From NCBI RefSeq assembly GCF_018729455.1, contig NZ_JAHHZF010000006.1, forward strand, positions 196,942 to 260,941: 64,000 nucleotides of DNA. The letters are read 5' to 3'. Every line of letters starts with the position of its first letter. The first letter of the stretch is position 1. The DNA is from Prosthecodimorpha staleyi (GTDB lineage: Bacteria; Pseudomonadota; Alphaproteobacteria; Rhizobiales; Ancalomicrobiaceae). The translations under genes were made by a program, and so were the position numbers. Shown here in pieces: positions 17,849-28,796 of the stretch. The notes below the pieces were generated by a model, which was not told where the DNA came from, did no database searches, and was given only the letters and a program-made list of their open reading frames with translations.

Positions 17849-19996
17849 ATGACAGAATTCCTTATCCACAACATCGCACCGATCATGTTCCTCAGCCTGA
17901 TCGTGTTCCTGTTGCTGGGTTACCCGGTCGCCTTCAGCCTCGCGGCCCTCGGCCTCGCCTATGGCTGGGTCGGCATCGAACTGGGCCTGCTCTCGTCGAA
18001 CCTGTTCCAGGCCCTGCCGGAGCGGGTCTTCGGCGTGATGGCCAACGACACGCTGTTGGCGATCCCCTTCTTCACCTTCATGGGCCTGATCCTCGAGCGG
18101 TCCGGCATGGCCGAGAAACTGCTCGACACGGTCGGCAAGCTGTTCGGGCCGATCCGCGGCGGCGTCGCCTATGCGGTGATCTTCGTCGGTGCCCTGCTCG
18201 CCGCCACGACCGGCGTGGTCGCCGCCTCGGTCATCGCCATGGGGCTGATCTCGCTGCCGATCATGCTGCGCTACGGCTACGACCGGCGCCTCGCCGCCGG
18301 CACCATCGCGGCCTCCGGCACGCTCGCCCAGATCATTCCGCCGAGCCTGGTGCTGATCGTGCTGGCCGACCAGCTCGGCCGGTCCGTCGGCGACATGTAT
18401 CTCGGCGCCTTCGTCCCCGGCATCGTGCTCACGATCTTCTACATGGCCTACGTGATGGTCATGACCATCGTCTATCCGAAGAGCGCTCCAGCCCTGCCGC
18501 CGGAAGCCCGCTCCTTCGGCGAGGGCGCGCCCTACGACAAGGTCATGAAAGCCTCCGTGATGCCGCTCGCGCTGGTCATCTGGGGCATGATCCTGCTGTT
18601 CGATCCGGCGACCGGCATCGCGCTGTTCGAGCGCTATCTGCCGATGGTGAGCGGACTAGCCAAGCAGATGGCCTTGCAGGAACCCTGGCTGTCGACGCTC
18701 AAGATCGGCAGCCTGGCGGCCGTCTATCTGATCTATATCGGCCTGATGCGCTTCCTGCCGGCTTTCCTGGGCAAGATCCTCGGCCTTGCCCTGATCCTTG
18801 CCGGCGCCGGCGTGCTGCTGCTGTTCGCCGGCGGCCAGATCGTCACGGCCCTGAAGGCGGTCGACTTCGCCGCCCCGGCCACCGCGGTCGGCGCCTCGAT
18901 CGTCCTTTCGGTCGTGCGCAGCTGGTTCGACCTGCTCGCCGGCGGCGCCTTGATCGCAGCCGGCTTTGCGATGATGGACAGCCCGTCCAAGCCGGTCTCC
19001 TCCGCGGTGCAGCGCGTCGTCGGCGACCTGCTGCCGCCGCTGATCCTGATCTTCCTGGTGCTCGGCACCATCTTCCGCGGCATCGCCACGCCCACCGAAG
19101 GCGGCGCCATGGGAGCGGCCGGCGCCATCATCCTGGCGGTGATTAACCGCAAGCTCAATTTCGACCTGGTCCGCCAGGCCGGCGAATCGACCGCCAAGCT
19201 GTCGGCCTTCGTGGTCTTCATCCTGGTCGGCGCGCGCGTCTTCTCGCTGACCTTCTACGGCGTCAGCGGCCATGTCTGGGTCGAGGAGATCCTCAAGGAA
19301 ACGGCCGGCGGCATGTACGGCTTCCTGATCATCGTCAATGCGATGATCTTCTTCCTGGCCTTCTTCCTCGACTTCTTCGAACTGGCCTTCATTGCTGTGC
19401 CGCTGCTGGTCAAGGCGGCGGAGACCATCTTCGCGACCGATCCGGCGGCGATCGCCATCGCCAACGAAATGGGCTTCAACGTCATCAACGGAAAGGTCGC
19501 CGATGTCGGGCCGTTCATGATCTGGTTCGGCGTCCTCCTGGGCGTCAATATGCAGACCAGCTTCATGCATCCGCCCTTCGGCTTCGCGCTGTTCTACCTG
19601 CGCTCGGTCGCGCCATCGAAACCCTACAAGGACACGGTCACCGGCCGGATGATGGACCCGGTCACAACCGGCCAGATCTACTATGGCGCCATTCCATATG
19701 TCCTGATCCAGGTGGTCATGATCGCCGTCGTCATGCTCTTCCCGATCACGGTCATGTGGTACAATGACGTGTCGTCGAAGGTCGATCCGACCAAGTTCGA
19801 GATCAAGCTGGAAGGCACCATCGGTGGCGTCCCCAGCCTCGGCGGCACCGATCTGGGCGCACCGCCGCTCGGCCTTGGCGGCCCGCCTCCGGGCCTGGGT
19901 GGTCCGCCTCCGGGCCTGGGCGGCGGCACGGCACCGGCGTCCCCGCCCGACCTGTCGCAGCCCCCGGATCTGTCGCAGCCGCCCAAGATCCAGTGA
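17849..19996 (+). CDS. TRAP transporter large permease (DctM type, long form)
   Basis: 715 residues with 14 or more membrane helices, much longer than the roughly 430 of classical DctM and like the long mannitol/chloroaromatic-type permeases. Conserved parts: AIPFFTFMGLILERSGMAEKLL, AASGTLAQIIPPSLVLIVLADQ and the C-terminal MQTSFMHPPFGFALFYLRSV. The middle has an inserted hydrophobic domain. The last 50 residues are a Gly/Pro/Leu repeat (GGPPPGLGGPPPGLGGG) ending in PPDLSQPP repeats, probably a flexible cytoplasmic or periplasmic tail. GGGAGG is upstream of the start. Confidence 0.93.
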   Translation: MTEFLIHNIAPIMFLSLIVFLLLGYPVAFSLAALGLAYGWVGIELGLLSSNLFQALPERVFGVMANDTLLAIPFFTFMGLILERSGMAEKLLDTVGKLFGPIRGGVAYAVIFVGALLAATTGVVAASVIAMGLISLPIMLRYGYDRRLAAGTIAASGTLAQIIPPSLVLIVLADQLGRSVGDMYLGAFVPGIVLTIFYMAYVMVMTIVYPKSAPALPPEARSFGEGAPYDKVMKASVMPLALVIWGMILLFDPATGIALFERYLPMVSGLAKQMALQEPWLSTLKIGSLAAVYLIYIGLMRFLPAFLGKILGLALILAGAGVLLLFAGGQIVTALKAVDFAAPATAVGASIVLSVVRSWFDLLAGGALIAAGFAMMDSPSKPVSSAVQRVVGDLLPPLILIFLVLGTIFRGIATPTEGGAMGAAGAIILAVINRKLNFDLVRQAGESTAKLSAFVVFILVGARVFSLTFYGVSGHVWVEEILKETAGGMYGFLIIVNAMIFFLAFFLDFFELAFIAVPLLVKAAETIFATDPAAIAIANEMGFNVINGKVADVGPFMIWFGVLLGVNMQTSFMHPPFGFALFYLRSVAPSKPYKDTVTGRMMDPVTTGQIYYGAIPYVLIQVVMIAVVMLFPITVMWYNDVSSKVDPTKFEIKLEGTIGGVPSLGGTDLGAPPLGLGGPPPGLGGPPPGLGGGTAPASPPDLSQPPDLSQPPKIQ

Positions 19997-20030
19997 CCGC
20001 CGCGGTCGCGTCCGACCGCCCGCCCCTCCC

Positions 20031-20062
20031 GAAAGCCGCCATCCGGCGGCTTTCGTCGTTTT
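20031..20062 (+). terminator. rho-independent terminator after dctQM
   Basis: Perfect 10-bp stem GAAAGCCGCC / GGCGGCTTTC with loop ATCC, followed by GTCGTTTT. Confidence 0.9.
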
Positions 20063-20147
20063 CGCGGGCCGTTCAAGCTTCGTTCAACGACAGCCGTGCA
20101 GAATCGGCGTATCTCCCAATGCCTGCCCCCATCCGAGGTTCCGCCGC

Positions 20148-20945
20148 ATGTGTCGCTGGGTCGCCTATTCGGGTCAGCCGATTTTTCTCGGCCAGCTGGT
20201 CGCCGATCCCGAACACTCCCTGATCCACCAGAGCCGCAACGCCGAGGAGGCCAAGGTCGGCATCAACGGCGACGGCTTCGGCCTCGGATGGTATGGCGAG
20301 CGCGACGAACCCGGCCTCTATCGCGAAACGCTGCCGGCCTGGTCGGACGACAATTTGCGCCATATCGCCCGCCAGGTGCGCTCGCGGCTGTTCTTCGCCC
20401 ATGTCCGCGCGTCGACCGGCACGGCAACCAGCCGAGCCAACTGTCACCCCTTCGCCCATGGCCGCTGGCTGTTCATGCATAACGGCCAGATCGGCGGCTG
20501 GAGCCGGTTGCGGCGGGCCGTCGAGGCGCGGATTCCCGACGCGCTCTATGCCTGCCGGACCGGAACGACCGATTCGGAGGCCATGTTCCTGATGACGCTC
20601 GGCCAGGGCGGCGAGGCCGATCCGGTCGGCGCCATGACCGGGACGCTCAGCGCGCTGCGGGCCCTGATGGCGGAGGCCGGCATCGACGAGCCGCTGCGTG
20701 TCACCGCGGCGCTGTCCGACGGCAGCCGGCTCTATGCCTTCCGCTATGCCTCCGACGGCCGGCCGCCGTCGCTCTATTGGCGCCAGACGGCGAGCGCGAT
20801 CGAGATCGTCTCCGAACCGGTCGACCGGCATCGCGACGAATGGCACGCGGTCCCGGACCGCTCCGCTCTGGTCTGCTGCGCCCGATGCGCCTGCGAGGTC
20901 GTCCCCCTCGCCGTCCTCGAACCGTCCCGCGTCGAAGCCGCCTGA
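20148..20945 (+). CDS. class II glutamine amidotransferase (YafJ type)
   Basis: 265-residue Ntn-hydrolase. The catalytic cysteine is Cys2 (MCRWVAYSG), exposed by removal of Met1; the glutamine pocket motifs NGDGFGLGWYG and FFAHVRAST, and MHNGQIGGW, are present. Stand-alone glutaminase-like domain; in related clusters it supplies ammonia to a partner or is gamma-glutamyl hydrolase EgtC-like. No partner synthase is adjacent. The ATG at 20148 is fixed by the need for Cys2. Confidence 0.9.
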   Translation: MCRWVAYSGQPIFLGQLVADPEHSLIHQSRNAEEAKVGINGDGFGLGWYGERDEPGLYRETLPAWSDDNLRHIARQVRSRLFFAHVRASTGTATSRANCHPFAHGRWLFMHNGQIGGWSRLRRAVEARIPDALYACRTGTTDSEAMFLMTLGQGGEADPVGAMTGTLSALRALMAEAGIDEPLRVTAALSDGSRLYAFRYASDGRPPSLYWRQTASAIEIVSEPVDRHRDEWHAVPDRSALVCCARCACEVVPLAVLEPSRVEAA

Positions 20946-20950
20946 AGGCA

Positions 20951-20984
20951 CGAAAAAGGCGGCGCCGGGCATCCCCGCGCCGCC
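20951..20984 (-). terminator. rho-independent terminator after dctP
   Basis: Stem GGCGGCGC / GCGCCGCC (20958-20965 with 20977-20984). Read on the minus strand it is followed by TTTTTCG, so it mainly serves the TRAP binding-protein gene ending at 21034. Confidence 0.85.
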
Positions 20985-21033
20985 TCTCGGCAGGGCCGGC
21001 CGGGTCGAAACCCGGCTGCGATTCCGCCGACGA

Positions 21034-22433
<1,400 letters not shown>

Positions 22434-23069
22434 CTATGGCTGAAGTGGACCGTGGGCCGCGATCCAATCTTCCGCAACGGCAAGATCCTCGGGCCTATTG
22501 ACGTTGAAAAACGGGTCGAGACCGCCCGCGAGGGGATCGAAGGCGACGTGCCGAACCGGGTGGCGTTCGATCCAGGCCATCACCTTGCGGGCAGCGCCGC
22601 TGACCAGCGCCTCTTCCAGGGCATCGGCCAGGCTGACGGGGAACAGCGCACAAACCTGATGGGTGCCGGTCGCCGTGACCGGCACCGCAATGCCGTCCGG
22701 ATCCGCCCCGTCGAGGCTTGCCGCGAGGCGCGCGACCAGGTCGAGCGGCAGGAACGGCGTATCGGCGGCTGCGGTCGCGACATGGCGGGCCCCCGGACGA
22801 TGCGTCTCCGCCCAGCGCATGCCGGCCAGCAGCCCGGCCAGCGGACCGGGATGGCCGGCCACCGGATCGCCGGCCACCGGCAGGCCGAAGGCCTCGAACC
22901 GCGCCGGATCGCCATTGGCATTGAGCACAAGCGCCCCGACTTGGGGGGCGAACCGCTCGATCACCCGATCGAGCAGATGCCGTCCCGCGAGCGCGATCAA
23001 AGCCTTGTCGCCGCCCCCCATGCGGCGGCCGAGCCCGCCGGCGAGAACGACCCCCACGATTTCGCTCAT
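22434..23069 (-). CDS. mobA: molybdenum cofactor guanylyltransferase MobA
   Basis: 211 residues, adds GMP to Mo-molybdopterin to make the bis-MGD cofactor. The nucleotidyltransferase N-terminus is VVLAGGLGRRMGGGDKAL (P-loop-like GG.. RMG..K), with ATAAADTPFLP supplying the metal-binding Asp and FFNVNRPEDL near the end. Length normal. It complements moaA in this window and implies DMSO-reductase family molybdoenzymes such as nitrate reductase or formate dehydrogenase. Confidence 0.95.
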   Translation of the reverse strand: MSEIVGVVLAGGLGRRMGGGDKALIALAGRHLLDRVIERFAPQVGALVLNANGDPARFEAFGLPVAGDPVAGHPGPLAGLLAGMRWAETHRPGARHVATAAADTPFLPLDLVARLAASLDGADPDGIAVPVTATGTHQVCALFPVSLADALEEALVSGAARKVMAWIERHPVRHVAFDPLAGGLDPFFNVNRPEDLAVAEDWIAAHGPLQP

Positions 23070-23247
23070 GCCGCTTTCCCTGTCGATGGCCGGCCGCCCC
23101 CGTGCGATGTCGAAGGCCCGCCTCGGGTCACCGGCGCCTCGCAGGACCGGACCGGCGCCATCCTATCATGCGCACCGCGAGGGCGAGACACCGGCGCGGC
23201 AACCGTTCACGGCCACAAGACGACGGTGGCGGACGACGCCGGCACCC

Positions 23248-24084
23248 TCAGGCGCGCCGGCGCAGATGCCGCGTCAAGCCGCGTTCGAGCAGATCCCAGA
23301 CCCGGCGGATGGTCTCCACAAGCAGAAGATAGACGACAGCGGCCCAGAGATAGACCTGCTCGTCGAACGTCCGGTTGGCGGCAAGTCGGGTCGCGCCCAT
23401 CAGGTCGAAGACCGTAACCACGGAAGCCACGGCCGATCCCTCGATCATCAGGATCACTTCGTTGCCGTAGGGTCGCAGGGCCGTGACGAAGGCCTGCGGC
23501 AATATGATCTTGACAAAGGCGACCGGCTTGGACAGGCCGAGCGCATGGGCGGCCTCCCATTGGCCGCGCGATACGGACCGAATGGCGCCGGCAAGGATCT
23601 CGGCCTGATAGGCCGCCGTATTCAACGAGAAGGTCAGCAGCACGCACCAATAGGCTTCTTTGAAGAAGCCCCACAGGCCGATTCCACGCAAGGCGTCGGA
23701 GAACTCGCCGGCGCCATAATAGACCAGGAAGGTTTGCGCCAGGAGCGGTGTGCCCCGGAAGAAGTAGACGTAGCCGTAGGCGAGCGTCGAAGCAAAGCCG
23801 CGGTTCTTGAAGCGCGCCAGCGCCAGGGGCAGCGACAGCAGTCCGCCGAGCACGATCGAGATGGCGACAAGTTGCAGCGTGACCCCGAGTCCCTCGGCGA
23901 GACGCGGCCAGTAGCGCACGAAGATGTCGTTGCCGAACCACGTGCCGATCGCCACCGGCCAGTCGGACAGGACCAGGCTTGCGATCACCGCCGCCAGCGC
24001 CAGCGCCACCAGGTCGCCGGTTCGGGCTTCGCCGAAGAAGCCGGACGCCGTCGGCGGCGCCTCCGGATGCGGGGCTGTCGTCAC
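23248..24084 (-). CDS. polar amino-acid ABC transporter permease (HisM/ArtM type)
   Basis: 278-residue inner membrane permease. The EAA loop for ATPase contact is WEAAHALGLSKPVAFVKIILPQA; the conserved FRGTPLLAQ is upstream. Starts with GTG overlapping the stop of the preceding permease gene (GTGA), so the two form a heterodimeric channel expressed as one unit with the binding protein upstream. No ATP-binding subunit gene follows; the next gene is mobA. Confidence 0.92.
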   Translation of the reverse strand: MTTAPHPEAPPTASGFFGEARTGDLVALALAAVIASLVLSDWPVAIGTWFGNDIFVRYWPRLAEGLGVTLQLVAISIVLGGLLSLPLALARFKNRGFASTLAYGYVYFFRGTPLLAQTFLVYYGAGEFSDALRGIGLWGFFKEAYWCVLLTFSLNTAAYQAEILAGAIRSVSRGQWEAAHALGLSKPVAFVKIILPQAFVTALRPYGNEVILMIEGSAVASVVTVFDLMGATRLAANRTFDEQVYLWAAVVYLLLVETIRRVWDLLERGLTRHLRRRA

Positions 24085-24812
24085 GCTCCCGCCCTCCGCT
24101 CGCCGCGATTGGCCCAGCGCTCGATCCAGCCGATGCCGATCGAAGAAACCATCGCCAGGACAAGATAGATCAGGCAAGCCACGAGAAAGAAGAAGAAGGG
24201 CTCCTTCGTCACGCCGACGGCAATGAAGGTCGAACGCAGAAGATCGGGCAGTGCGATCACGGAGACCAGCGAGGTTTCCTTGAGCAGGATCAACCACAGA
24301 TTGGAGATGCCGGGCAGTGCGAAGCGCCAGAGCTGCGGCAGGACGACGAGGCGCAAGGTAAGCAGGCGGTTCAGGCCGAGCGCCCGAGAGGCCTCGATTT
24401 GGCCGATCGTGATGCCCTTGAAGGCACCGAGGAAGACCTCGCTCGAATAGGCCGAGAAGACCATTCCCAGCGCCACCATCCCGGCCACGAAGGCATTGAC
24501 CTCGATCGGCTCGGGATCCTCGACGAGGAGGGCCTGAACTTCCTGGATCAGCCGCTGGCCGCCGTAATAGATGATCAGCAGCGTCAGCAGTTCGGGCAGG
24601 CCGCGAAACACGGTCGTATAGAGATTGCCGAGCAACCGGGCGACCGGGCCTCCGGAGTGCTTCGCCAGGGCGATCAGGAATCCGAGCAGCAGCCCGAACG
24701 GCAGCGTGGCGATCCCGAGCGCAACCGTGATGGCGGTGCCGGCGGCGATCTCGTCACCCCAGCCGTTCGGCCCCCAGGCCAGCAGTTGGATAAGGGATTC
24801 GATCCGGTCCAA
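24081..24812 (-). CDS. polar amino-acid ABC transporter permease (HisQ/ArtQ type)
   Basis: About 243 residues. Conserved FRGLPELLTLLIIYY and the EAA loop IEASRALGLNRLLTLRLVVLPQ are clear. Start is uncertain: the TTG at 24812 gives the usual length of the family, whereas a GTG at 24896 would add 28 residues unlike permease N-termini. Part of the SBP - HisQ - HisM operon. Confidence 0.88.
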   Translation of the reverse strand: MDRIESLIQLLAWGPNGWGDEIAAGTAITVALGIATLPFGLLLGFLIALAKHSGGPVARLLGNLYTTVFRGLPELLTLLIIYYGGQRLIQEVQALLVEDPEPIEVNAFVAGMVALGMVFSAYSSEVFLGAFKGITIGQIEASRALGLNRLLTLRLVVLPQLWRFALPGISNLWLILLKETSLVSVIALPDLLRSTFIAVGVTKEPFFFFLVACLIYLVLAMVSSIGIGWIERWANRGERRAGA

Positions 24813-24972
24813 ATCAGCCTGTCCGAAAGGGAAGCGGGTGGATCGGCGGCATGGCCGGCCGGACCGCACCGGAGGCGCGCGCTCCGGCCAGCGCACCGGC
24901 GGGACCGAAGCGGCCCGCGTCCCCGGATCGCCCGGAGAGGGGCCGCGCCGATGCGGCGGGTCGGACCACCAA

Positions 24973-24997
24973 CCCCGCCGGACGTCGACCGGCGGGG
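24973..24997 (-). terminator. hairpin between binding-protein and permease genes, possible attenuator
   Basis: Inverted repeat CCCCGCCGG / CCGGCGGGG with a 7-base loop, in the 198-base gap after the binding-protein gene. No T-run follows, so partial termination or mRNA stabilisation, giving more binding protein than permease, is the likely effect (inference from similar operons). Confidence 0.5.
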
Positions 24998-25010
24998 CGC
25001 CAGGTCCGGA

Positions 25011-25793
25011 TCAATAGATCGAGAAGGGGAAATACTTCTTGTTGAGCTTCTCGTAGGTGCCGTCCTTGATGATCTCGGCAAGCGCCTTGTTGAACTGCTG
25101 CTTGAGGTCCTTGTCCTCCTTGCGCACGGCAATGCCGGCGCCCTCGCCGAAATACTTCACATCCTTGATGTCGGGGCCGACGAACTGGCAGCACTTGCCC
25201 GCATCGCCCTTCTCCAGCCATTCGTAGAGAACGACCGAATCCGCCAGAACGCCGTCGAGCCGGCCGGCCGCGAGGTCCGCATTGGCTTCGTCCTGGGTGC
25301 CGTAGAGTTTCACGGTGACGCCCTTGGACTTGTAAAGATCTTCGAGATAGTTCGCATGGATCGTCGAAGATTGCGCGCCGACGGTCTTGCCCTTGAGGGC
25401 TTCGGGGGTGACCGCCGTAAAGCCACCGACCTTCTTGGTCGCGAACCGCGCCGGGGTCTGGTAATACTTGTCGGTGAAGTCGACTTGCTTCTTGCGCTCC
25501 TCGGTGATCGACATCGAGGCGACAATGGCGTCGTACTTCTTGGCCTTCAGCGCCGGGATGATGCCGTCCCAGTCCTGGGCCATGAACTCGCACTTCGCCT
25601 TCATCTTGTCGCAGAGCGCCTTGGCGATGTCGATGTCGAAGCCCTGCAGCTCCTTGTTGGAATCCTGGAAGTTGAAGGGCGGATAGGCGCCCTCCGTACC
25701 GATCCGGATCGTCTTCCATTCCTTCGCGGCAACGGGCATGGCGGCCGTGGCAAAGGCAACCGCCGCCGCGGCCAGTCCGATGACGAAACGCAT
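25011..25793 (-). CDS. polar amino-acid ABC transporter substrate-binding protein
   Basis: 260-residue periplasmic protein with a signal peptide ending at AMPVAAKE. The lysine/arginine/ornithine/histidine-binding family motif GFDIDIAKALCDKMKAKCEF and the ligand loop ASMSITEERKKQVDFTDKYY are present, suggesting a basic or polar amino acid. GAGGAAGACGTC precedes the ATG. First gene of the SBP - permease - permease operon. Confidence 0.94.
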   Translation of the reverse strand: MRFVIGLAAAAVAFATAAMPVAAKEWKTIRIGTEGAYPPFNFQDSNKELQGFDIDIAKALCDKMKAKCEFMAQDWDGIIPALKAKKYDAIVASMSITEERKKQVDFTDKYYQTPARFATKKVGGFTAVTPEALKGKTVGAQSSTIHANYLEDLYKSKGVTVKLYGTQDEANADLAAGRLDGVLADSVVLYEWLEKGDAGKCCQFVGPDIKDVKYFGEGAGIAVRKEDKDLKQQFNKALAEIIKDGTYEKLNKKYFPFSIY

Positions 25794-26240
25794 GACGTCT
25801 TCCTCTTCGTTGGTTTACCCGTTCCGCAAGCACCCCGGGCTTCCACCTGGACTGCCGGTGCCTGCCTATTCAAATTTCACACTGTTTCCGGGCTTTACGC
25901 AACGGGGGCGGGCTCAATCTCGGGGATTATTGCGGGCACGCGCCGGCTCGCGCCGCACGCCAGGCAGCCGGCACGCCATCCGGTAACCCTAACAGCACCG
26001 CGCCGCTCCTCTTGCCGTTTTCTTTAGAGTTGACCGGCAGGATCGGCGGCATCAGGGGTTGGCCATGTCTCAAGTGCCTCATTGTCGCTTCCTTATACTT
26101 GTCGACCGGGGCAGGATCACCGCGCCCGCGTCGGCCTGCATGGATCCGTCCTTAAGGGTCCCGACATCTCCCCTGACGCCTTGGATATCCGGCTGTCGTC
26201 CGCACGCAGGTCGCCGTAGCCCGAACGGACCGGCCGCACG
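25794..26240. other. 447-bp divergent intergenic region, no gene seen
   Basis: Separates the amino-acid transporter operon (-) from the GGDEF-EAL gene (+) and must hold both promoters. A mildly AT-rich stretch near 25990-26040 (CCGTTTTCTTTAGAGTTGACC) may be promoter sequence. No convincing ORF. Confidence 0.5.
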
Positions 26241-28757
26241 ATGACCAAACAGGCCTTGCCCAACCGGAATCCCAGTCGATTTGGACGGGCTGAGATGCGC
26301 GTCGGGGTCGCGCCGCCGCGGCCGACCAAGGCGCCGGAGCCGGGCAGACCCGCCTTCCGTTCCTATCGGACGAAGTTTCTCCTGACGGTCGTTCCGACGA
26401 TCGTGGTCCTCAATCTGCTGATCAGCATCATCTTCGGCTATGCGGCCTACGATATGGTCAAGCAGGAGGTGCACCAGAAGCATTGGGCGAGTATCCGCGG
26501 CTTTGCGTCGGCCTTGTCGGATACCCTCTGGCACTATCGCTACGATCAGGCCCGTCTGATCGTCCAAGGCATGTTCGGCAACAACGAGGTCACCATCGTC
26601 CGGGTCCTCGACGAGACCGGCCGTCCGATCATCGAATCCGGCCAAATGGGGCCGGACCTGAATCACCTGTCGACCCCGATCCACTATACCGACGGCAACC
26701 GATCGACCCGCGTCGGCGTGCTCGAGGTCGGCTATTCGAATGTCACGCTGTCGCAGAGGCTCCTGCAGAGCGTCGCCCATGCGATGCTGCACACGTCGCT
26801 GTCCAGCCTGGCGCTGATCTTCCTGATGCTGACGATCAATCGCCGGCTGATCGCCGAGCCCCTGTCCCGGGTCACCGCCGCCATCCGGTCCAGCCAGGCG
26901 GACACGTTGCGCCAGCGGGTCGACTGGGATTCCAACGACGAACTCGGCGAACTGGTCGAAACGTTTAACGAGATGCAGGCGCGCCTCGACGAAGGCGAAC
27001 GGCGGCGGCGGCAGTTCAACGAACGTCTCGAGCGGCTGTATAACCGCACCCCGGCCATGCTGCATTCGGTCGACCGCGAGGGCACGCTGCTGCATGTCTC
27101 CGATCACTGGCTGGTCGCGACCGGCTACAAGCGGCAGGACGTGATCGGCCGGAAGCTTGCGACCTTCCTGACGCCGGACAGCGCCGCGATCTACATGAAC
27201 GAAACCCTGCCGCAATTCCTCGCGCGCGGAGTTACGCCCGAAACGCCGTTGCGGCTCGTCAAATATGACGGCTCCACGCTCGATGTCGTACTGGCCGAAA
27301 CGGCCGATCTCCGGCTCGGCGGCAAGTTCCCGATCAGTCTCTCGGTGATGTCCGACGTCTCGCGCACCAAGTCGGTCGAACGCGAGATGGTCCGCCTCGC
27401 GCTGACCGATCCGGTGACGGGCCTCGCCAACCGGCGCGGCTTCGTCGAAGGACTGGAGGCGGAGGTGACGCGGCTGTGCCGGCAGAACGGCCGCGGCGTC
27501 GCTCTGGTGATGGATCTGGACCGCTTCAAGCGCGTCAACGACGCCTATGGACACGCCGCCGGCGACCAGTTGCTGATCGCCTTTGCCCGCCGGCTTGCCG
27601 AAGCCGGCCTCGGCGGGGCGATGGCCGGCCGGCTCGGCGGCGACGAATTCGCCATGTTCCTCCCCGGCCTCGACGGTGCGGAGGGCGTCACCTTCGCCCG
27701 GCGCCTGCTGGAGCAGTTGCGCAAGCCGACCGATGTCGGGCCGGCGGTGATCGAGGCCTCCGCCAGTATCGGCGTCGCCTGCTTCCCGGCCGACGGGCTG
27801 AGCGGCCAGGACCTGCTGCTCGCCGCCGACCTTGCCCTCTACCGTGCCAAGGAAACCGGGCGCAACCGGGTCGAGCGCTTCGAACGACGGCTGGCCGAGG
27901 CCCTGCTGGTCCGGCAAACCCAGGAACAGGATGTCCGCTCCGGCCTCGCCAAGGGCTGGTTCGAGTTGACCATCCAGCCGATCGTGCGTCTGGCCACCGG
28001 CCGGATGGTCGGCGGCGAGGCGCTCCTTCGGCTGCACCATCCGACCCGCGGACTGGTCATGCCGGCCGAGTTCATCCCCGTGGCCGAGGAAACCGGCCTG
28101 ATCGAGGAACTCGGCCGGCTGGTGCTCTGCGAGGCCGCACGGATCATTCCGGCCCTGGTCGCCGCGGCGCGCAATCCGGACTTCTTCATCTCGGTCAACC
28201 TGTCCGGCGGACAGGTCAACCGCGACCTGCCGAACCTGCTCTCCGAAGTGCTGCAGGCCGGCCTGCCCGGCCCCTCGAACCTCGTTCTGGAGATCATGGA
28301 GACGGCGCTCTTGGAAGACGCCGACGAGGTCAACGAGATCCTGTCCGAAATCTCCCGTCTCGGCATCCGCTTCGCCCTGGACGATTTCGGGACCGGCTAC
28401 TCGTCCCTCAACTATGTCGATCGCTTCCCCGTCAGCATGATCAAGGTCGACCGCTCGTTCACCCGCTCGATCGGCCAGGACGGCGAACAGAATCGCCGCA
28501 CGCGCGCCCTGATGCGCACGACCGTCACGCTGGGGCGGGAACTGGGGCTGCCGATCGTCGCCGAAGGCATCGAACGGGTCGAAGAGCGCGACCGAATGCT
28601 CGAACTCGGCGTCGATCTCGGCCAGGGCTATCTGTTCGCCAGGCCCATGCCGGCACGCGACTTCCTGGAACTGCTCGGCGCCAGCGCCGGATACCGGGCG
28701 AACGATCCGGACCGCACAAAACCTTCGGATCCGGCCATCGAAGCGCTGAGCGCATGA
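26241..28757 (+). CDS. membrane GGDEF-EAL c-di-GMP protein with HAMP and PAS domains
   Basis: 838 residues. Order: transmembrane helix near 38-60, a periplasmic sensor segment of about 115 residues, second helix near 180-200, HAMP-like linker, PAS domain (PAMLHSVDREGTLLHVSDHW), GGDEF (about 455-600; RLGGDEF intact, with no RxxD inhibitory site five residues before it) and EAL (EALLRLHHP, NLSGGQ, DDFGTGYSS, IKVDRSF, AEGIE). All EAL metal and catalytic residues I can check are present, so it is probably an active phosphodiesterase, with a possibly active or GTP-sensing cyclase domain. Links a periplasmic signal to motility or biofilm state. Start not certain. Confidence 0.93.
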   Translation: MTKQALPNRNPSRFGRAEMRVGVAPPRPTKAPEPGRPAFRSYRTKFLLTVVPTIVVLNLLISIIFGYAAYDMVKQEVHQKHWASIRGFASALSDTLWHYRYDQARLIVQGMFGNNEVTIVRVLDETGRPIIESGQMGPDLNHLSTPIHYTDGNRSTRVGVLEVGYSNVTLSQRLLQSVAHAMLHTSLSSLALIFLMLTINRRLIAEPLSRVTAAIRSSQADTLRQRVDWDSNDELGELVETFNEMQARLDEGERRRRQFNERLERLYNRTPAMLHSVDREGTLLHVSDHWLVATGYKRQDVIGRKLATFLTPDSAAIYMNETLPQFLARGVTPETPLRLVKYDGSTLDVVLAETADLRLGGKFPISLSVMSDVSRTKSVEREMVRLALTDPVTGLANRRGFVEGLEAEVTRLCRQNGRGVALVMDLDRFKRVNDAYGHAAGDQLLIAFARRLAEAGLGGAMAGRLGGDEFAMFLPGLDGAEGVTFARRLLEQLRKPTDVGPAVIEASASIGVACFPADGLSGQDLLLAADLALYRAKETGRNRVERFERRLAEALLVRQTQEQDVRSGLAKGWFELTIQPIVRLATGRMVGGEALLRLHHPTRGLVMPAEFIPVAEETGLIEELGRLVLCEAARIIPALVAAARNPDFFISVNLSGGQVNRDLPNLLSEVLQAGLPGPSNLVLEIMETALLEDADEVNEILSEISRLGIRFALDDFGTGYSSLNYVDRFPVSMIKVDRSFTRSIGQDGEQNRRTRALMRTTVTLGRELGLPIVAEGIERVEERDRMLELGVDLGQGYLFARPMPARDFLELLGASAGYRANDPDRTKPSDPAIEALSA

Positions 28758-28796
28758 TGCCGCCGTGACGGCCGGGCGATCGGTGGGCGACCGGAC

